The notes under the pieces were generated by a model, which did no database searches, had not been told where the DNA came from, and was given only the letters and a program-made list of their open reading frames with translations. Shown one piece after another: positions 56,101 to 64,000 of a stretch of DNA of 64,000 bases; the first letter of the stretch is position 1, and every line of letters starts with the position of its first letter. The translations under genes were made by a program, and so were the position numbers. The DNA is from Microbacterium pygmaeum (lineage in GTDB: Bacteria > Actinomycetota > Actinomycetes > Actinomycetales > Microbacteriaceae): positions 1,922,001 through 1,986,000 of the forward strand of contig NZ_LT629692.1 in the NCBI RefSeq assembly GCF_900100885.1, given 5' to 3'.

Positions 56101-57194
56101 AACTCATCGCGGGAGGCGAAGTCCTCCTCGGAGTACAGCCGGATCGCGATGCCGGGGCTGGTGCGGCCCGCCCGCCCGGAGCGCTGCTGGGCGGATGCCT
56201 GCGACACGGCCTCGATAGGCAGCTGCTGGATCTTGGTGCGATTGCTGTAGCGGGAGATGCGCGCGGTGCCGGTGTCGATGACGTACCGGATGCCGGGCAC
56301 CGTGAGACTCGTCTCGGCGACATTGGTCGCGAGGATGACCCGGCGCCGCACCCCGGCGATCGCCGAACGCTCGAAGACCCGGTGCTGCTCGGCGGCCGAG
56401 AGGCGCCCGTAGAGAGGGAGCACTTCGGTCGGCGAGGCGTCCTTGGCATACATGCCCCGCACGGCATCCGCAGCATCGCGGATCTCGGCCTCGCCCGGCA
56501 GGAAGACGAGCACGTCTCCGGATGACTCGCGGTCGAGTTCACGCAGCGCGGCGGAAATGCCGTCCACGTCGTCGTCGGCCCGCTCGTCGCGCGGGCGGTA
56601 GCGCACCTCGACCGGGTACGTCCGGCCGGAGACCTCGACGATCGGGGCCGGGTTGCCCGCGGCATCCGCGAAATGCTTCGCAAAGCTCTCGGGATCTATC
56701 GTCGCGCTGGTGATGATCACCTTCAGATCCGGCCGCTTCGGCAGGATGCGCGTGAGATATCCGATCAGGAAGTCGACGTTCAGCGACCGCTCGTGGGCTT
56801 CGTCGACGATGATCGTGTCATAGCGGCGCAGCAGCCGGTCGCGGTGGATCTCGTTGAGCAGGATGCCGTCGGTCATCAGCGCGATGCGCGTGTCCTCCGA
56901 GACCTTGTCCGTGAAGCGCACCTTGTAGCCGACCGTCGTGCCGAGGGGCACTTCGAGCTCTTCGGCGATGCGCTCGGCGATCGTGCGCGCAGCGATGCGT
57001 CGCGGCTGCGTGTGCGCGATCCGGGTGCGTCCGAGTTCAAGACAGATCTTCGGCAGCTGCGTGGTCTTGCCCGATCCGGTCGCTCCGGCCACGATCACGA
57101 CCTGGGAATCGCGGATCGCACGCGCGATCTCATCGCGCGCGGCGCTGACGGGCAGCTCCGGCGGATAAGAGATCACGGGTTCTGGGGAGGACAT
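53199..57194 (-). CDS. hrpA: DEAH-box ATP-dependent RNA helicase HrpA
   Basis: A 1331-residue helicase. Walker A Gly-Ala-Thr-Gly-Ser-Gly-Lys-Thr at 37-44, Asp-Glu-Ala-His at 131-134, Ser-Ala-Thr (motif III), and Gln-Arg-Ser-Gly-Arg-Ala-Gly-Arg (motif VI) near 340. HA2, OB and the long C-terminal DUF3418 region follow, as in full-length HrpA, which acts on RNA and stalled ribosomes. Two inserts are odd: a Gly/Ser run near 417-440 carrying a copy of a dispersed repeat, and a Ser/Pro/Arg-rich stretch near 985-1040. ATG is the first of the frame. Confidence 0.95.
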   Translation of the reverse strand: MSSPEPVISYPPELPVSAARDEIARAIRDSQVVIVAGATGSGKTTQLPKICLELGRTRIAHTQPRRIAARTIAERIAEELEVPLGTTVGYKVRFTDKVSEDTRIALMTDGILLNEIHRDRLLRRYDTIIVDEAHERSLNVDFLIGYLTRILPKRPDLKVIITSATIDPESFAKHFADAAGNPAPIVEVSGRTYPVEVRYRPRDERADDDVDGISAALRELDRESSGDVLVFLPGEAEIRDAADAVRGMYAKDASPTEVLPLYGRLSAAEQHRVFERSAIAGVRRRVILATNVAETSLTVPGIRYVIDTGTARISRYSNRTKIQQLPIEAVSQASAQQRSGRAGRTSPGIAIRLYSEEDFASRDEFTEPEILRTSLAAVILQMLALGFGDIGEFPFLTKPDSRGVKAAFDLLVELGAVDPSAGSGAGGSGSGSGRGGAGTGRLTDLGREIARLPIDPRFARMLVQARRSGVLRDVLAIVAGMSIQDVRERPSADDPKRRDEADRLHARFTDPTSDFLSVLNLWQYLQEQQRDLGSSAFRRLCRAEHLNYVRVREWTDVHRQLSQLLGIKRADGEVAGTADPDRIHQAILSGLLSHIGILDERSAARDPKRDPKRPPAAEYLGARGARFSIFPGSGLRKKRPTAIMAAELVETSRLFARTVAVIDPEWAEPLAGDLAKRSLSEPHWSKASGAASVYEKITLFGVEIVPRRRVQLSRFDRPMARELFLRNALVEGDWDSSHLDKRLTAFERRNLELRRRLQKIEERERRRDILVGDEAVYAFYAARIPREVLDVRSFEVWWRDAAARTPRLLDMTEADLLDETGRSDERDFPARWTQGDQVLSLAYRFEPGAPDDGVTVVVPLALLAQLRPEGFDWQVPGMRDELVTALLRALPKAIRRHVVPAADWAATFAEQIAGQGPESHDGVPATTMRAALAARIQPIANQPVSAEDFDMERVPVHLQVSFRAVDERGRAVGSGRDLAELQHRLGDRARSSVSRSLSTPSATDRSATSSDRPPTSGISPSRSRDAPPGSTTSGGSGAVGFAERSGITGWDFDEIAPVVDTRVAGGVVRGYPALVDDGASVSLRVETTADAAARATRAGVRRLLLLAVPSPVSYVLEHLTSAEKLALAASPYPSAKALIEDARVAVADAVLERSTGGEPIRTRAAFERARDAFSKTVVDELFQTVSLLARILTASRDVERAVRDQNSMTLLGALGDVKAQLSGLVYPGFAARTGVARLVHYPRYLRGALERVKALADNPGRDRQRMTEFERAALLFAEAGGVLPVSPDAAAELQHTRWLLEEYRVSLFAQALGTAEPVSLQRIQKALRGPA
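55902..55947. repeat. Degenerate CCTGAGCCTG repeats inside hrpA
   Basis: CCCTGAGCC occurs at 55902-55910 and again at 55923-55931, the latter continuing to CTGCTGAAGGGTCGACC. This resembles the dispersed repeat before nrdF (reverse complement TCCCTGAGCCTGTCGGA). It is read in frame on the minus strand as a Gly/Ser-rich linker between helicase segments. Confidence 0.5.
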
Positions 57195-57266
57195 AGCCTT
57201 CCAGTCTAAAGTCGTCGTGCCTCGGGCGCGTTTCCGCTTGACCCTGACATCGTGTGAGGACTGATC

Positions 57267-57821
57267 ATGTACGCCGACGGACAGGTCGCCGCCTACGGGC
57301 GGGTGAGCGTGCGGATGCTTCGGCGGTAGGACGCATCGCAGTTGTCGACGCTCATCCGGATCGTCGGGCTGCGTGATCTCGGCGTGGGCCTGGAGGAAAT
57401 CCGATCCGCGCTGCGGGATCCGGTCGATACGACCGAGCTGGCTCGCGATCGGCCCGCTCTATGACCGGCTGTTCCCCGCGCTGGAACGCGCCGGCGTGCC
57501 GCCGCGCGACCCGTCGGTCATCTACGACACCGGCGAGGGAGCGGAGATGGAGTCGGATGCCGGTGAGGTCATCGTCCACGCGGGTATGCGGCGACGGACG
57601 ACGACCCCGTGGGTGATTTCGCGGATGTCACGCTGGCTCACGTGCCGCTTGCGGCAACGCTCGTGCACCACGGGGTCAGGGCGGGGATCGGCGACTCGTG
57701 GATGACGCTCAGCGAGTGGGTCGAGCAGAACGGCTACCGGTTCGCAGGCCCCTATAGGGAGGTCCACCTGATCGGTGCGGCGAGAAGTCTTCGGCAACGG
57801 CGGACTCTGCTTCTCCCGTAG
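57267..57821 (+). pseudogene. Decayed MerR-family regulator with GyrI-like effector domain
   Basis: ATG 57267 reads Gly-Gln-Val-Ala-Ala-Tyr-Gly-Arg-Val-Ser-Val-Arg-Met-Leu-Arg-Arg, a MerR helix-turn-helix, then a TAG at 57327 where family members have Tyr. The same frame resumes as Gln-Leu-Ser-Thr-Leu-Ile-Arg-Ile-Val-Gly, implying an internal deletion of roughly two dozen codons. Effector-domain pieces follow in two other frames: Gly-Pro-Leu-Tyr-Asp-Arg-Leu-Phe and Val-Glu-Gln-Asn-Gly-Tyr-Arg-Phe. At least one stop, one or more deletions and two frame changes make it nonfunctional. Confidence 0.85.
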
Positions 57822-57822
57822 G

Positions 57823-57977
57823 GCGTTGAACTTCATGCTCACATAGGTGCCTGACATGCGGACGACGGCGTGTCGCACTTCCCGCTCAGCGGGACTGCCT
57901 GCTGTCAGATGCAATGAGCGCGAAGTTCGACGCGTAGTGAGCGGGTGTACGGGGAGTGTGAGCGCGAAGTTCAACGC
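57823..57977. mobile_element. 155-bp MITE-like element with 20-bp inverted terminal repeats
   Basis: The left end GCGTTGAACTTCATGCTCAC (57823-57842) and the reverse complement of the right end (57958-57977, GTGAGCGCGAAGTTCAACGC) match at 18 of 20 positions. A third copy in the right-end orientation lies inside at 57915-57934. No transposase is encoded. This looks like a miniature element or collapsed insertion-sequence ends, next to a decayed gene. Target duplications are not evident. Confidence 0.55.
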
Positions 57978-58052
57978 GCTCCAGAAGCGTTCAACGCCGA
58001 GAATATGTGGACAGCGCGCTCGCGCGGCATTCGTCGTCCCTACAGTGTCGCC
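57978..58052. other. Short gap with further TTCAACGC fragment before the ArsR-like gene
   Basis: GTTCAACGCC appears again at about 57989-57998, another fragment of the flanking repeat, so the element boundary may extend right. A CTACAGT hexamer-like sequence sits about ten bases before the ATG at 58053 and could be its promoter. Confidence 0.35.
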
Positions 58053-58673
58053 ATGAGTTCAGAGGATTCGTCTCACGACGAGCGACGCGGATACCTCGCC
58101 GCGGATGACGACGACGACGTCGACGATGTCGACGAGTTCGATCAGCACGGCGACGATGACGATGACGATGACGATGACGACGACGAAGACGAGCACACGG
58201 ATCCGGCGGCGGTCCTGCAGGGTTTCCTCGATCGTCACGCCATGCATCCATTCGAAGCGCTCGCCGAACCGGTGCGGCGTCGGATCATCGACGTCCTCGC
58301 CAGCGGGGAGCACACCGCGGGTGAGTTGGCCGCCGTCGTCGGCGGCGAGTACCGCATCAGTCGGACGGCGGTCTCGAAACATCTGCGGTTGCTCCGAGAC
58401 GCCGGCTTCATCGACGTTCGCGGCGACTTCCAGTGGCGCTGGTACCGGCTGACATCAGAGGGTCTGGACGTGCTGGAGATGATCGTGGCCGACCTGCGGC
58501 ACAAATGGAATCTCCGGCTCGGGTGGGACGAGGAGCTCGGCATGGAGAACGACCCGCTCGCTCATTTCGACCGCCCGGTGCAGCGCAAGGGTCCGGGGCG
58601 CCCGATCCGGCGCGGACATCGCGGAACCCAGACCTCGGCCCCGATCGCGAGCGAACCCGACAAGGGCTGGTAG
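58053..58673 (+). CDS. ArsR-type winged-helix regulator with poly-Asp N-terminus and basic tail
   Basis: A 206-residue protein. Residues about 18-50 are extremely acidic (runs of Asp encoded by a GACGAT/GACGAC microsatellite, 58151-58192). Residues about 60-150 are an ArsR-like HTH: Leu-Ala-Glu-Pro-Val-Arg-Arg-Arg-Ile-Ile-Asp-Val-Leu and Thr-Ala-Val-Ser-Lys-His-Leu-Arg-Leu-Leu. The tail is basic with Gly-Pro-Gly-Arg-Pro, like an AT-hook core. No metal-site cysteines. The combination of acidic head and basic tail is unusual; targets are unknown. Confidence 0.85.
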   Translation: MSSEDSSHDERRGYLAADDDDDVDDVDEFDQHGDDDDDDDDDDDEDEHTDPAAVLQGFLDRHAMHPFEALAEPVRRRIIDVLASGEHTAGELAAVVGGEYRISRTAVSKHLRLLRDAGFIDVRGDFQWRWYRLTSEGLDVLEMIVADLRHKWNLRLGWDEELGMENDPLAHFDRPVQRKGPGRPIRRGHRGTQTSAPIASEPDKGW

Positions 58674-58684
58674 CGCCGATCTAG

Positions 58685-59530
<846 letters not shown>

Positions 59531-59553
59531 GCACGGACGGATCGGAGCCGGCG

Positions 59554-61407
59554 GTGAACGAGCGCCTCGAGAACTCGGCGAGTCCGTACCTTCGCTCGCA
59601 CGCCGGAAATCCGGTCGCGTGGTTCCCGTGGGGCGAGGAGGCGTTCGCGCAGGCGCGCCGCCGCGACGTGCCGGTGATGGTGTCCATCGGCTACTCGACC
59701 TGCCACTGGTGTCACGTGATGGCGCGCGAGTCCTTCTCGGATGAGCGGACCGCGGCGGCGCTGAACGCGGACTTCGTGGCGATCAAGGTCGACCGGGAGG
59801 AACATCCGGAGGTGGATGCCGCCTACATGGCGGCCGCATCCGCCTTCACGCAGCACCTGGGCTGGCCGCTGACCGTATTCGTCACGCCCGAGGGGCGCCC
59901 GTTCTACGCGGGGACGTACTTCCCGCCCGAGCCGCGCGGCGGCATGCCGTCCTTCCCCCAGGTGCTGGAGGCTGCGCGCGAAGCGTGGACCGAGCGCCGC
60001 GAACAGGTCGATGAGACCGCCGTGGCGGTCGTGGCCGCGCTCGCCGAGGCGCGCAACGCGCCCGACGGAGCCGGCACGACACCCGATGTCGGCGAGATCG
60101 CCGGCGCCGCATCGGCGATCGCTGCACGTGAAGACCGCGAGTACGGCGGCTTCGGGGGCGAGGATCCGGCGACGCCGAAGTTCCCGATCGCCACTGCGCT
60201 GCGATTCCTGCAGACCGGCACCGTACGCGCGACCGATCCCGAAGCCGCGGCAGTGGCCGAGCGCGCCCTTGGCGCGATGGCCGCATCGCCGCTGCGGGAC
60301 GACGTGGAGGGGGGCTTCTTCCGCTACGCGACCCGGCGGGACTGGACCGTGCCGCACTACGAGCGGATGCTGACCGACAACGCGCAGCTGCTCGAGATCG
60401 CCGTCGATGCCGGCGACGAGTCGACTGCGCGGGGCATCGCGGCGTTCCTGACCGAGGTGCTGCAGCAGCCCTCCGGCGGATTCGGCGCCGCGCAGGACTC
60501 CGAGTCGTGGATTGACGGGCAGCGCAGCGAAGGCGGCTTCTATCTGCGGGATGCCGCGGGGCGATCGAGTCTTGACCCGCCGGCGGTCGACGGCAAAGTC
60601 GTGACCGGCTGGAACGGCCTCGCCATCGCCGCGCTCGCGCGGGCGGGCACGCGCTACGGCGAACCCGCATGGATCGAGTCCGCCCGGTGGGCGGCCGACG
60701 CGGTGCTGGGCGCCAACGTCCGCCCGGACGGATCTCTGGTGCGCGCGTCGCTCGATGACATCGCCTCACCAGCGTCGGCGACACTGGCCGACTACGGACA
60801 GTTCGCCGGTGGCCTGCTGGCGCTGACGGTCGCCACGGGCGAGGTCGCCTACGCGCTACGCGCACGCGAACTCGTCGAGGCGTCCCTGGAGCGCCCCGAA
60901 GATCCCCGGAGTCCGATCCGCGCTCCCGGCGGCGGCGACGCGGTGCTGGCCGGACAGGATCTCTCCGCTCCGGATGCCGCATCCGACGGCGACGAGCCGT
61001 CCGGCCCGGCCTCGCTCGCCGATGCCGCCTACGTGCTGTGGCTGCTGGGTGGCGGCGACCGCTGGAGGGCGCTGGCGGAACAGACGGTCGCGGCGCACGC
61101 GGCATCCGCTCTGAGCCAACCGCTCGCCTACGGCGCCCTGCTCCGTACCGCCGCACGACTGGCGCGCCCGCCCCGGCAGCTCGTCGTCGTCTCGGAGCGC
61201 CCGGAGGCGCTGCTCGTGACGACTGCGCGCGCCATCCCGGCCGACATCGTGACGATCGTGACGGCCGAGCAGGCGCATGATCTCGCCCTCGCGGGCTTCG
61301 AGCTGTTCGAGGGAAAGCTCGAGCGCGGCGGCGCCCCGACAGCCTACGACTGCGTGCGCTTCGCCTGCCGGCTGCCGGTGACCGATCCCGCCGGGCTCGC
61401 GGCCTAG
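59554..61407 (+). CDS. YyaL/SPATA20-type thioredoxin-domain protein
   Basis: A 617-residue protein. Residues 1-160 are a DUF255 thioredoxin-like domain with Ser-Thr-Cys50-His-Trp-Cys53-His; the remainder is an (alpha/alpha)6-barrel-like region containing Gly-Gly-Phe-x-Arg-Tyr near 250 and Val-Thr-Gly-Trp-Asn-Gly-Leu near 350. Function is not established in bacteria. GTG 59554 with GGAG upstream starts the conserved Asn-Arg/Glu-x-Leu region; longer frames enter the preceding gene. Confidence 0.9.
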   Translation: MNERLENSASPYLRSHAGNPVAWFPWGEEAFAQARRRDVPVMVSIGYSTCHWCHVMARESFSDERTAAALNADFVAIKVDREEHPEVDAAYMAAASAFTQHLGWPLTVFVTPEGRPFYAGTYFPPEPRGGMPSFPQVLEAAREAWTERREQVDETAVAVVAALAEARNAPDGAGTTPDVGEIAGAASAIAAREDREYGGFGGEDPATPKFPIATALRFLQTGTVRATDPEAAAVAERALGAMAASPLRDDVEGGFFRYATRRDWTVPHYERMLTDNAQLLEIAVDAGDESTARGIAAFLTEVLQQPSGGFGAAQDSESWIDGQRSEGGFYLRDAAGRSSLDPPAVDGKVVTGWNGLAIAALARAGTRYGEPAWIESARWAADAVLGANVRPDGSLVRASLDDIASPASATLADYGQFAGGLLALTVATGEVAYALRARELVEASLERPEDPRSPIRAPGGGDAVLAGQDLSAPDAASDGDEPSGPASLADAAYVLWLLGGGDRWRALAEQTVAAHAASALSQPLAYGALLRTAARLARPPRQLVVVSERPEALLVTTARAIPADIVTIVTAEQAHDLALAGFELFEGKLERGGAPTAYDCVRFACRLPVTDPAGLAA

Positions 61408-62999
61408 ACCCAGCCCGTCATCCAGGCGTGCACGTGCCAGAAGTCGTACGGCACGGAGATCCCCGCGACGATCGGATACCAGAACGCCGAGAGCACCACG
61501 ACGACGGCCAGGAAGATCAGGACGATGCGCTGCCCGCTGATGCGCCGATACGCGTCCGCTTCCGGGTGTCCTGCGATCTCGCGGAGCGCGTAGGTCAGCC
61601 CGAGCAGCAGGAAGGGCAGGATCGCGATCGTATAGAACTGGAACATCGTCCGTTCCGGATACTGCAGCCACGGCACGTAGGTCGCCGCGATGCCGGTGAG
61701 GATGACGGCGATCCGCCAGTCCCGGGAGACGACGAACCGGTAGATCAGGTAGAGCGCCGCGGCGACGCTCGCGTACCAGATCAGCGGGTTGGGCATGCTG
61801 TAGATGTTCTCCATGCAGCCGCTGCCCGAGCCGCAGCCCGCCTCGCCGTACGGGGTCAGCTCGCTGTACATCGAGGTGGGCCGAAGCAGCAGCGGCCACT
61901 GCCAGGCCGGGCTCGCATAGCCGTGCGGCGAGCTGAGTCCGACGTGGAAGTCGTAGATCGCGACGTGGTATTTCCACAGGTTCTGCAGCGACAGCGGAAC
62001 CCACGACCAGAATCCGCTCGCCGAGGCTGCCGCGGCGTCCAGCGCGTGCCGGCCGTAGCCGCCGCCCGTGACGAGCCAGCCCGTCCACGACGCGAGGTAG
62101 ATCACGAAGGCCACCGGGACGAACAGCACGAAGCTCACCGGTCCCTGCCGGAACGCGGCATCGGTCGGCCAGAACCCCACGCCCGCGCGCCGCCGCGCCA
62201 GCGCGTCGGTGACCACGACGTAGATGCCCAGCGCGACGATCACGTACAGGCCCGACCACTTGACGGCCGTCGCGGCGCCTGCTGCGGCGCCTGCGGCGAT
62301 CAGCCAGGGCCGGTTCCACAGCACCGGACCCCACGTGGGGCGCGTGCCGTCCAGCGACCGCAGCGCGACCAGTGCGGCGAGACGGTCCAGGTGCCGCCGG
62401 CGATCCAGCAGGACGAACCAGAAGGCGAGCAGTACGAAGAAGGCCAGGAAGTTGTCCAGCAGGGCGACCCGGCTGAGCACGATCGCGAGGCCGTCGATCG
62501 CCATCAGCAGCCCGGCGACACCGGCGAACACGACGGAGCCGGTCAGCGTCCGGGCGACGAGATAGACCAGCAGGACCAGCGCGATGCCGAACACCGCCGT
62601 CGCGAACCGCCAGCCGAACGTCGAGTCCGGGCCGAACAGGGCCATGCCCAGACCGATGAAGAACTTGCCGAGCGGCGGGTGCACGACGAAGCTGCCGGTC
62701 GCGCTGAAGACGTCGGGCGCCCCGCCCAGGAACGTCTCGTTCGCGCCCTCCGGCCAGGTCGAGGCGTAGCCGAGATTCCACTGGCTCCAGGCGTCTTTGA
62801 CGTAATACGTCTCGTCGAAGATGAAGGCGCGCGGATGCCCCAGATCCCAGAGCCGCAGCACGGCGCCGAGCGCCGTGATCAGCGTCGGAGCCAGCCACGC
62901 CCACCGCCGTTGCAGGCGCGGATCGGCCCGGATCCGCGCCGCCCACCTGTCGTAGACCGAGGCGCGCGTCTGCACGAGGGGCGGCTCGGTGGAAGACAC
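61404..62999 (-). CDS. Dolichyl-phosphate-mannose--protein mannosyltransferase (PMT family)
   Basis: A 531-residue GT-C glycosyltransferase with about ten helices. After helix 1 comes [11 protein letters not shown] with the catalytic Asp-Glu, then Val-His-Pro-Pro-Leu-Gly-Lys, both hallmarks of bacterial PMT that O-mannosylates secreted proteins using polyprenyl-phosphate mannose. A large extracytoplasmic loop spans about 290-390. GTG start; it diverges from rsmI, the arrangement also seen in mycobacteria. Confidence 0.93.
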   Translation of the reverse strand: MSSTEPPLVQTRASVYDRWAARIRADPRLQRRWAWLAPTLITALGAVLRLWDLGHPRAFIFDETYYVKDAWSQWNLGYASTWPEGANETFLGGAPDVFSATGSFVVHPPLGKFFIGLGMALFGPDSTFGWRFATAVFGIALVLLVYLVARTLTGSVVFAGVAGLLMAIDGLAIVLSRVALLDNFLAFFVLLAFWFVLLDRRRHLDRLAALVALRSLDGTRPTWGPVLWNRPWLIAAGAAAGAATAVKWSGLYVIVALGIYVVVTDALARRRAGVGFWPTDAAFRQGPVSFVLFVPVAFVIYLASWTGWLVTGGGYGRHALDAAAASASGFWSWVPLSLQNLWKYHVAIYDFHVGLSSPHGYASPAWQWPLLLRPTSMYSELTPYGEAGCGSGSGCMENIYSMPNPLIWYASVAAALYLIYRFVVSRDWRIAVILTGIAATYVPWLQYPERTMFQFYTIAILPFLLLGLTYALREIAGHPEADAYRRISGQRIVLIFLAVVVVLSAFWYPIVAGISVPYDFWHVHAWMTGWV

Positions 63000-63023
63000 A
63001 GCGACCAGCCTAAGGTTGGGAGG

Positions 63024-63854
63024 GTGATCATCCTCGCCGCGACGCCCATCGGCAATCTCGGCGACGCGTCACGGCGCCTCATCGAGGCGCTCGAGAACGC
63101 CACAGTGATCGCCGCCGAAGACACGCGCACCACGCAGCGGCTGCTCGCCGCGCTCGGTGTCGTGAACCGGCCGAGACTGATCGCCCTGCACGATCACAAC
63201 GAGAAGCAGCGAGCCGGCGAATTGGTCGCACTGGCGGCGTCCGAAGACCTCCTCGTCCTCAGCGACGCCGGCATGCCGACGGTCAGCGACCCGGGCTACG
63301 GACTCGTCGCGGCCGCTGCTGCGGCCGGCGTCGGCGTGACCGTGATCCCCGGGCCGAGCGCGGTGCTGAGCGCACTGGCGGTCTCGGGCCTGCCGACCGA
63401 TCGCTTCACGTTCGAGGGATTTCTGCCGCGCAAGCCAGGCGACCGCCGCGGCGCCCTGCGGGCGTTGCAGGGGGAGCGGCGAACGATGGTGTTCTTCGAG
63501 TCTCCGGCGCGCACCCCCGCCTCGCTCGCCGACATCGCGTCGGTCCTCGGCTCCGATCGCCGTGTCGCCGTCTGCCGGGAGCTGACCAAGCTGCACGAGG
63601 AGGTCGCGCGCGGGACGGCGGCCGAACTCGTCGAGTGGGCCTCCGCGGGCGTGCGCGGCGAGGTCGTCCTCGTCGTGGAAGGCGCCCCGGCAGCGGAGGT
63701 CGCCTTTCCGGATGCGGTCGCGCAGGTGCTCGAGCAGGTGCGAACCGGGGTGCGGTTGAAGGATGCCGCGGCCGAGGTCTCCGCGCACACCGGCCACTCG
63801 TCGAGGGAGCTCTACCAGGCGTCCCTCGCGCAGCGAGGGACCCTCAGCCCTTGA
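63024..63854 (+). CDS. rsmI: 16S rRNA (cytidine1402-2'-O)-methyltransferase RsmI
   Basis: A 276-residue tetrapyrrole-methylase-fold enzyme. [11 protein letters not shown] near residue 4, Glu-Asp-Thr-Arg-Thr near 34, Ser-Asp-Ala-Gly-Met-Pro near 82 and Phe-Phe-Glu-Ser-Pro near 157 are diagnostic. It methylates C1402 in the ribosomal decoding centre. GTG 63024 is seven bases after TAAGGT with no clear Shine-Dalgarno, so probably leaderless, and divergent from the mannosyltransferase. Confidence 0.95.
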   Translation: MIILAATPIGNLGDASRRLIEALENATVIAAEDTRTTQRLLAALGVVNRPRLIALHDHNEKQRAGELVALAASEDLLVLSDAGMPTVSDPGYGLVAAAAAAGVGVTVIPGPSAVLSALAVSGLPTDRFTFEGFLPRKPGDRRGALRALQGERRTMVFFESPARTPASLADIASVLGSDRRVAVCRELTKLHEEVARGTAAELVEWASAGVRGEVVLVVEGAPAAEVAFPDAVAQVLEQVRTGVRLKDAAAEVSAHTGHSSRELYQASLAQRGTLSP

Positions 63855-64000
63855 CCGCGCCCGAGGTCAGCCCGCCCACGATGTAGCGCTGCAGCGACAG
63901 GAACAGGATCAGCACGGGCAGGGCGGCCAGCACCGCGCCCGCCGCGAACAGGCCCCAGTTGGACGAGAGCTGGTCGGACACCCACTGGAACATCCCGACG
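63844..64000 (-). CDS. Carbohydrate ABC transporter permease (MalG/AraQ-type), partial C-terminus
   Basis: The last 52 codons are in the window. They read Pro-Val-Leu-Ile-Leu-Phe-Leu ... [15 protein letters not shown], the final membrane helix and conserved tail of MalG-family permeases. The rest and its partners lie past the right edge. The stop overlaps the convergent rsmI end by 11 bases. Confidence 0.88.
   Translation of the reverse strand, partial: VGMFQWVSDQLSSNWGLFAAGAVLAALPVLILFLSLQRYIVGGLTSGAVKG

Noticed and set aside
58103..58197. Asp-codon repeat considered as a CRISPR or satellite array
   Set aside because: It is an in-frame 6-base microsatellite within a regulator gene with no spacers.

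Overview
The window reads as a chromosomal segment of a high-GC Gram-positive bacterium of the Microbacteriaceae, most likely Microbacterium or a close relative. The reasons are the uniform high GC, frequent GTG/TTG starts, many start codons placed 6-8 bases after a TAnnnT-like hexamer (leaderless style), a class Ib ribonucleotide reductase operon nrdHIEF, a perfect HspR (HAIR) operator, a DUF222/HNH endonuclease, Actinobacteria-typical small families (DUF3817, DUF6157, DUF6510) and a mycobacterial-type LigB ligase. I see no rRNA, tRNA, CRISPR array, prophage or intact insertion sequence. Genes are dense and often overlap by 4 bases. Species assignment is inference.

Layout. 1-6200: housekeeping and accessory genes (GGCT-like protein cut by the window edge, DUF445 membrane protein coupled to an acyl-CoA dehydrogenase, alpha/beta hydrolase, conserved small protein, secreted intradiol-dioxygenase-like lipoprotein, MFS transporter). 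6201-10460: nrdHIEF with candidate paired NrdR boxes upstream and a terminator-like hairpin downstream. 10683-15910: hydrolase, UBP zinc finger, a ClpC-like unfoldase under an HspR-type promoter, ended by a 38-bp perfect palindrome, then two membrane proteins. 15929-18065: VOC protein and a coupled three-gene redox cassette (sulfite-oxidase-like molybdoenzyme, FAD/NAD(P) reductase, DUF6510 zinc-ribbon protein). 18125-31462: small metabolic and stress genes, including a one-base-frameshifted remnant, a pair of DoxX-like paralogues, a DUF222/HNH protein, LigB coupled to a CobB-type sirtuin, and a methyltransferase.

31548-39519: two consecutive sugar ABC transporter cassettes (binding protein, ATPase, permease), with a ROK regulator heading the second; all on the minus strand. 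39576-40793: a NYN-domain protein with a C-terminal OST-HTH-like domain.

40821-52196: the most system-like region. Two divergent operons share a 114-bp intergenic region. Leftward: hydrolase, MetY-type O-acetylhomoserine sulfhydrylase, SfnG/SsuD-like flavin monooxygenase, Gfo/Idh oxidoreductase, all joined by 4-base overlaps. Rightward: a complete peptide/opine-type ABC importer followed by an SsuD-like monooxygenase, then a rhodanese. A 15-base identical motif lies in the divergent promoter region and again before the rhodanese. I infer an organosulfur import, desulfonation and sulfide assimilation unit; the substrate is unknown.

52193-64000: quinone oxidoreductase, giant HrpA-type helicase carrying low-complexity inserts, a decayed merR gene beside a 155-bp element with inverted repeats (MITE-like), an unusual Asp-rich winged-helix regulator, aldo/keto reductase, YyaL-like protein, protein O-mannosyltransferase, rsmI, and the end of another sugar ABC permease cut by the right window edge.
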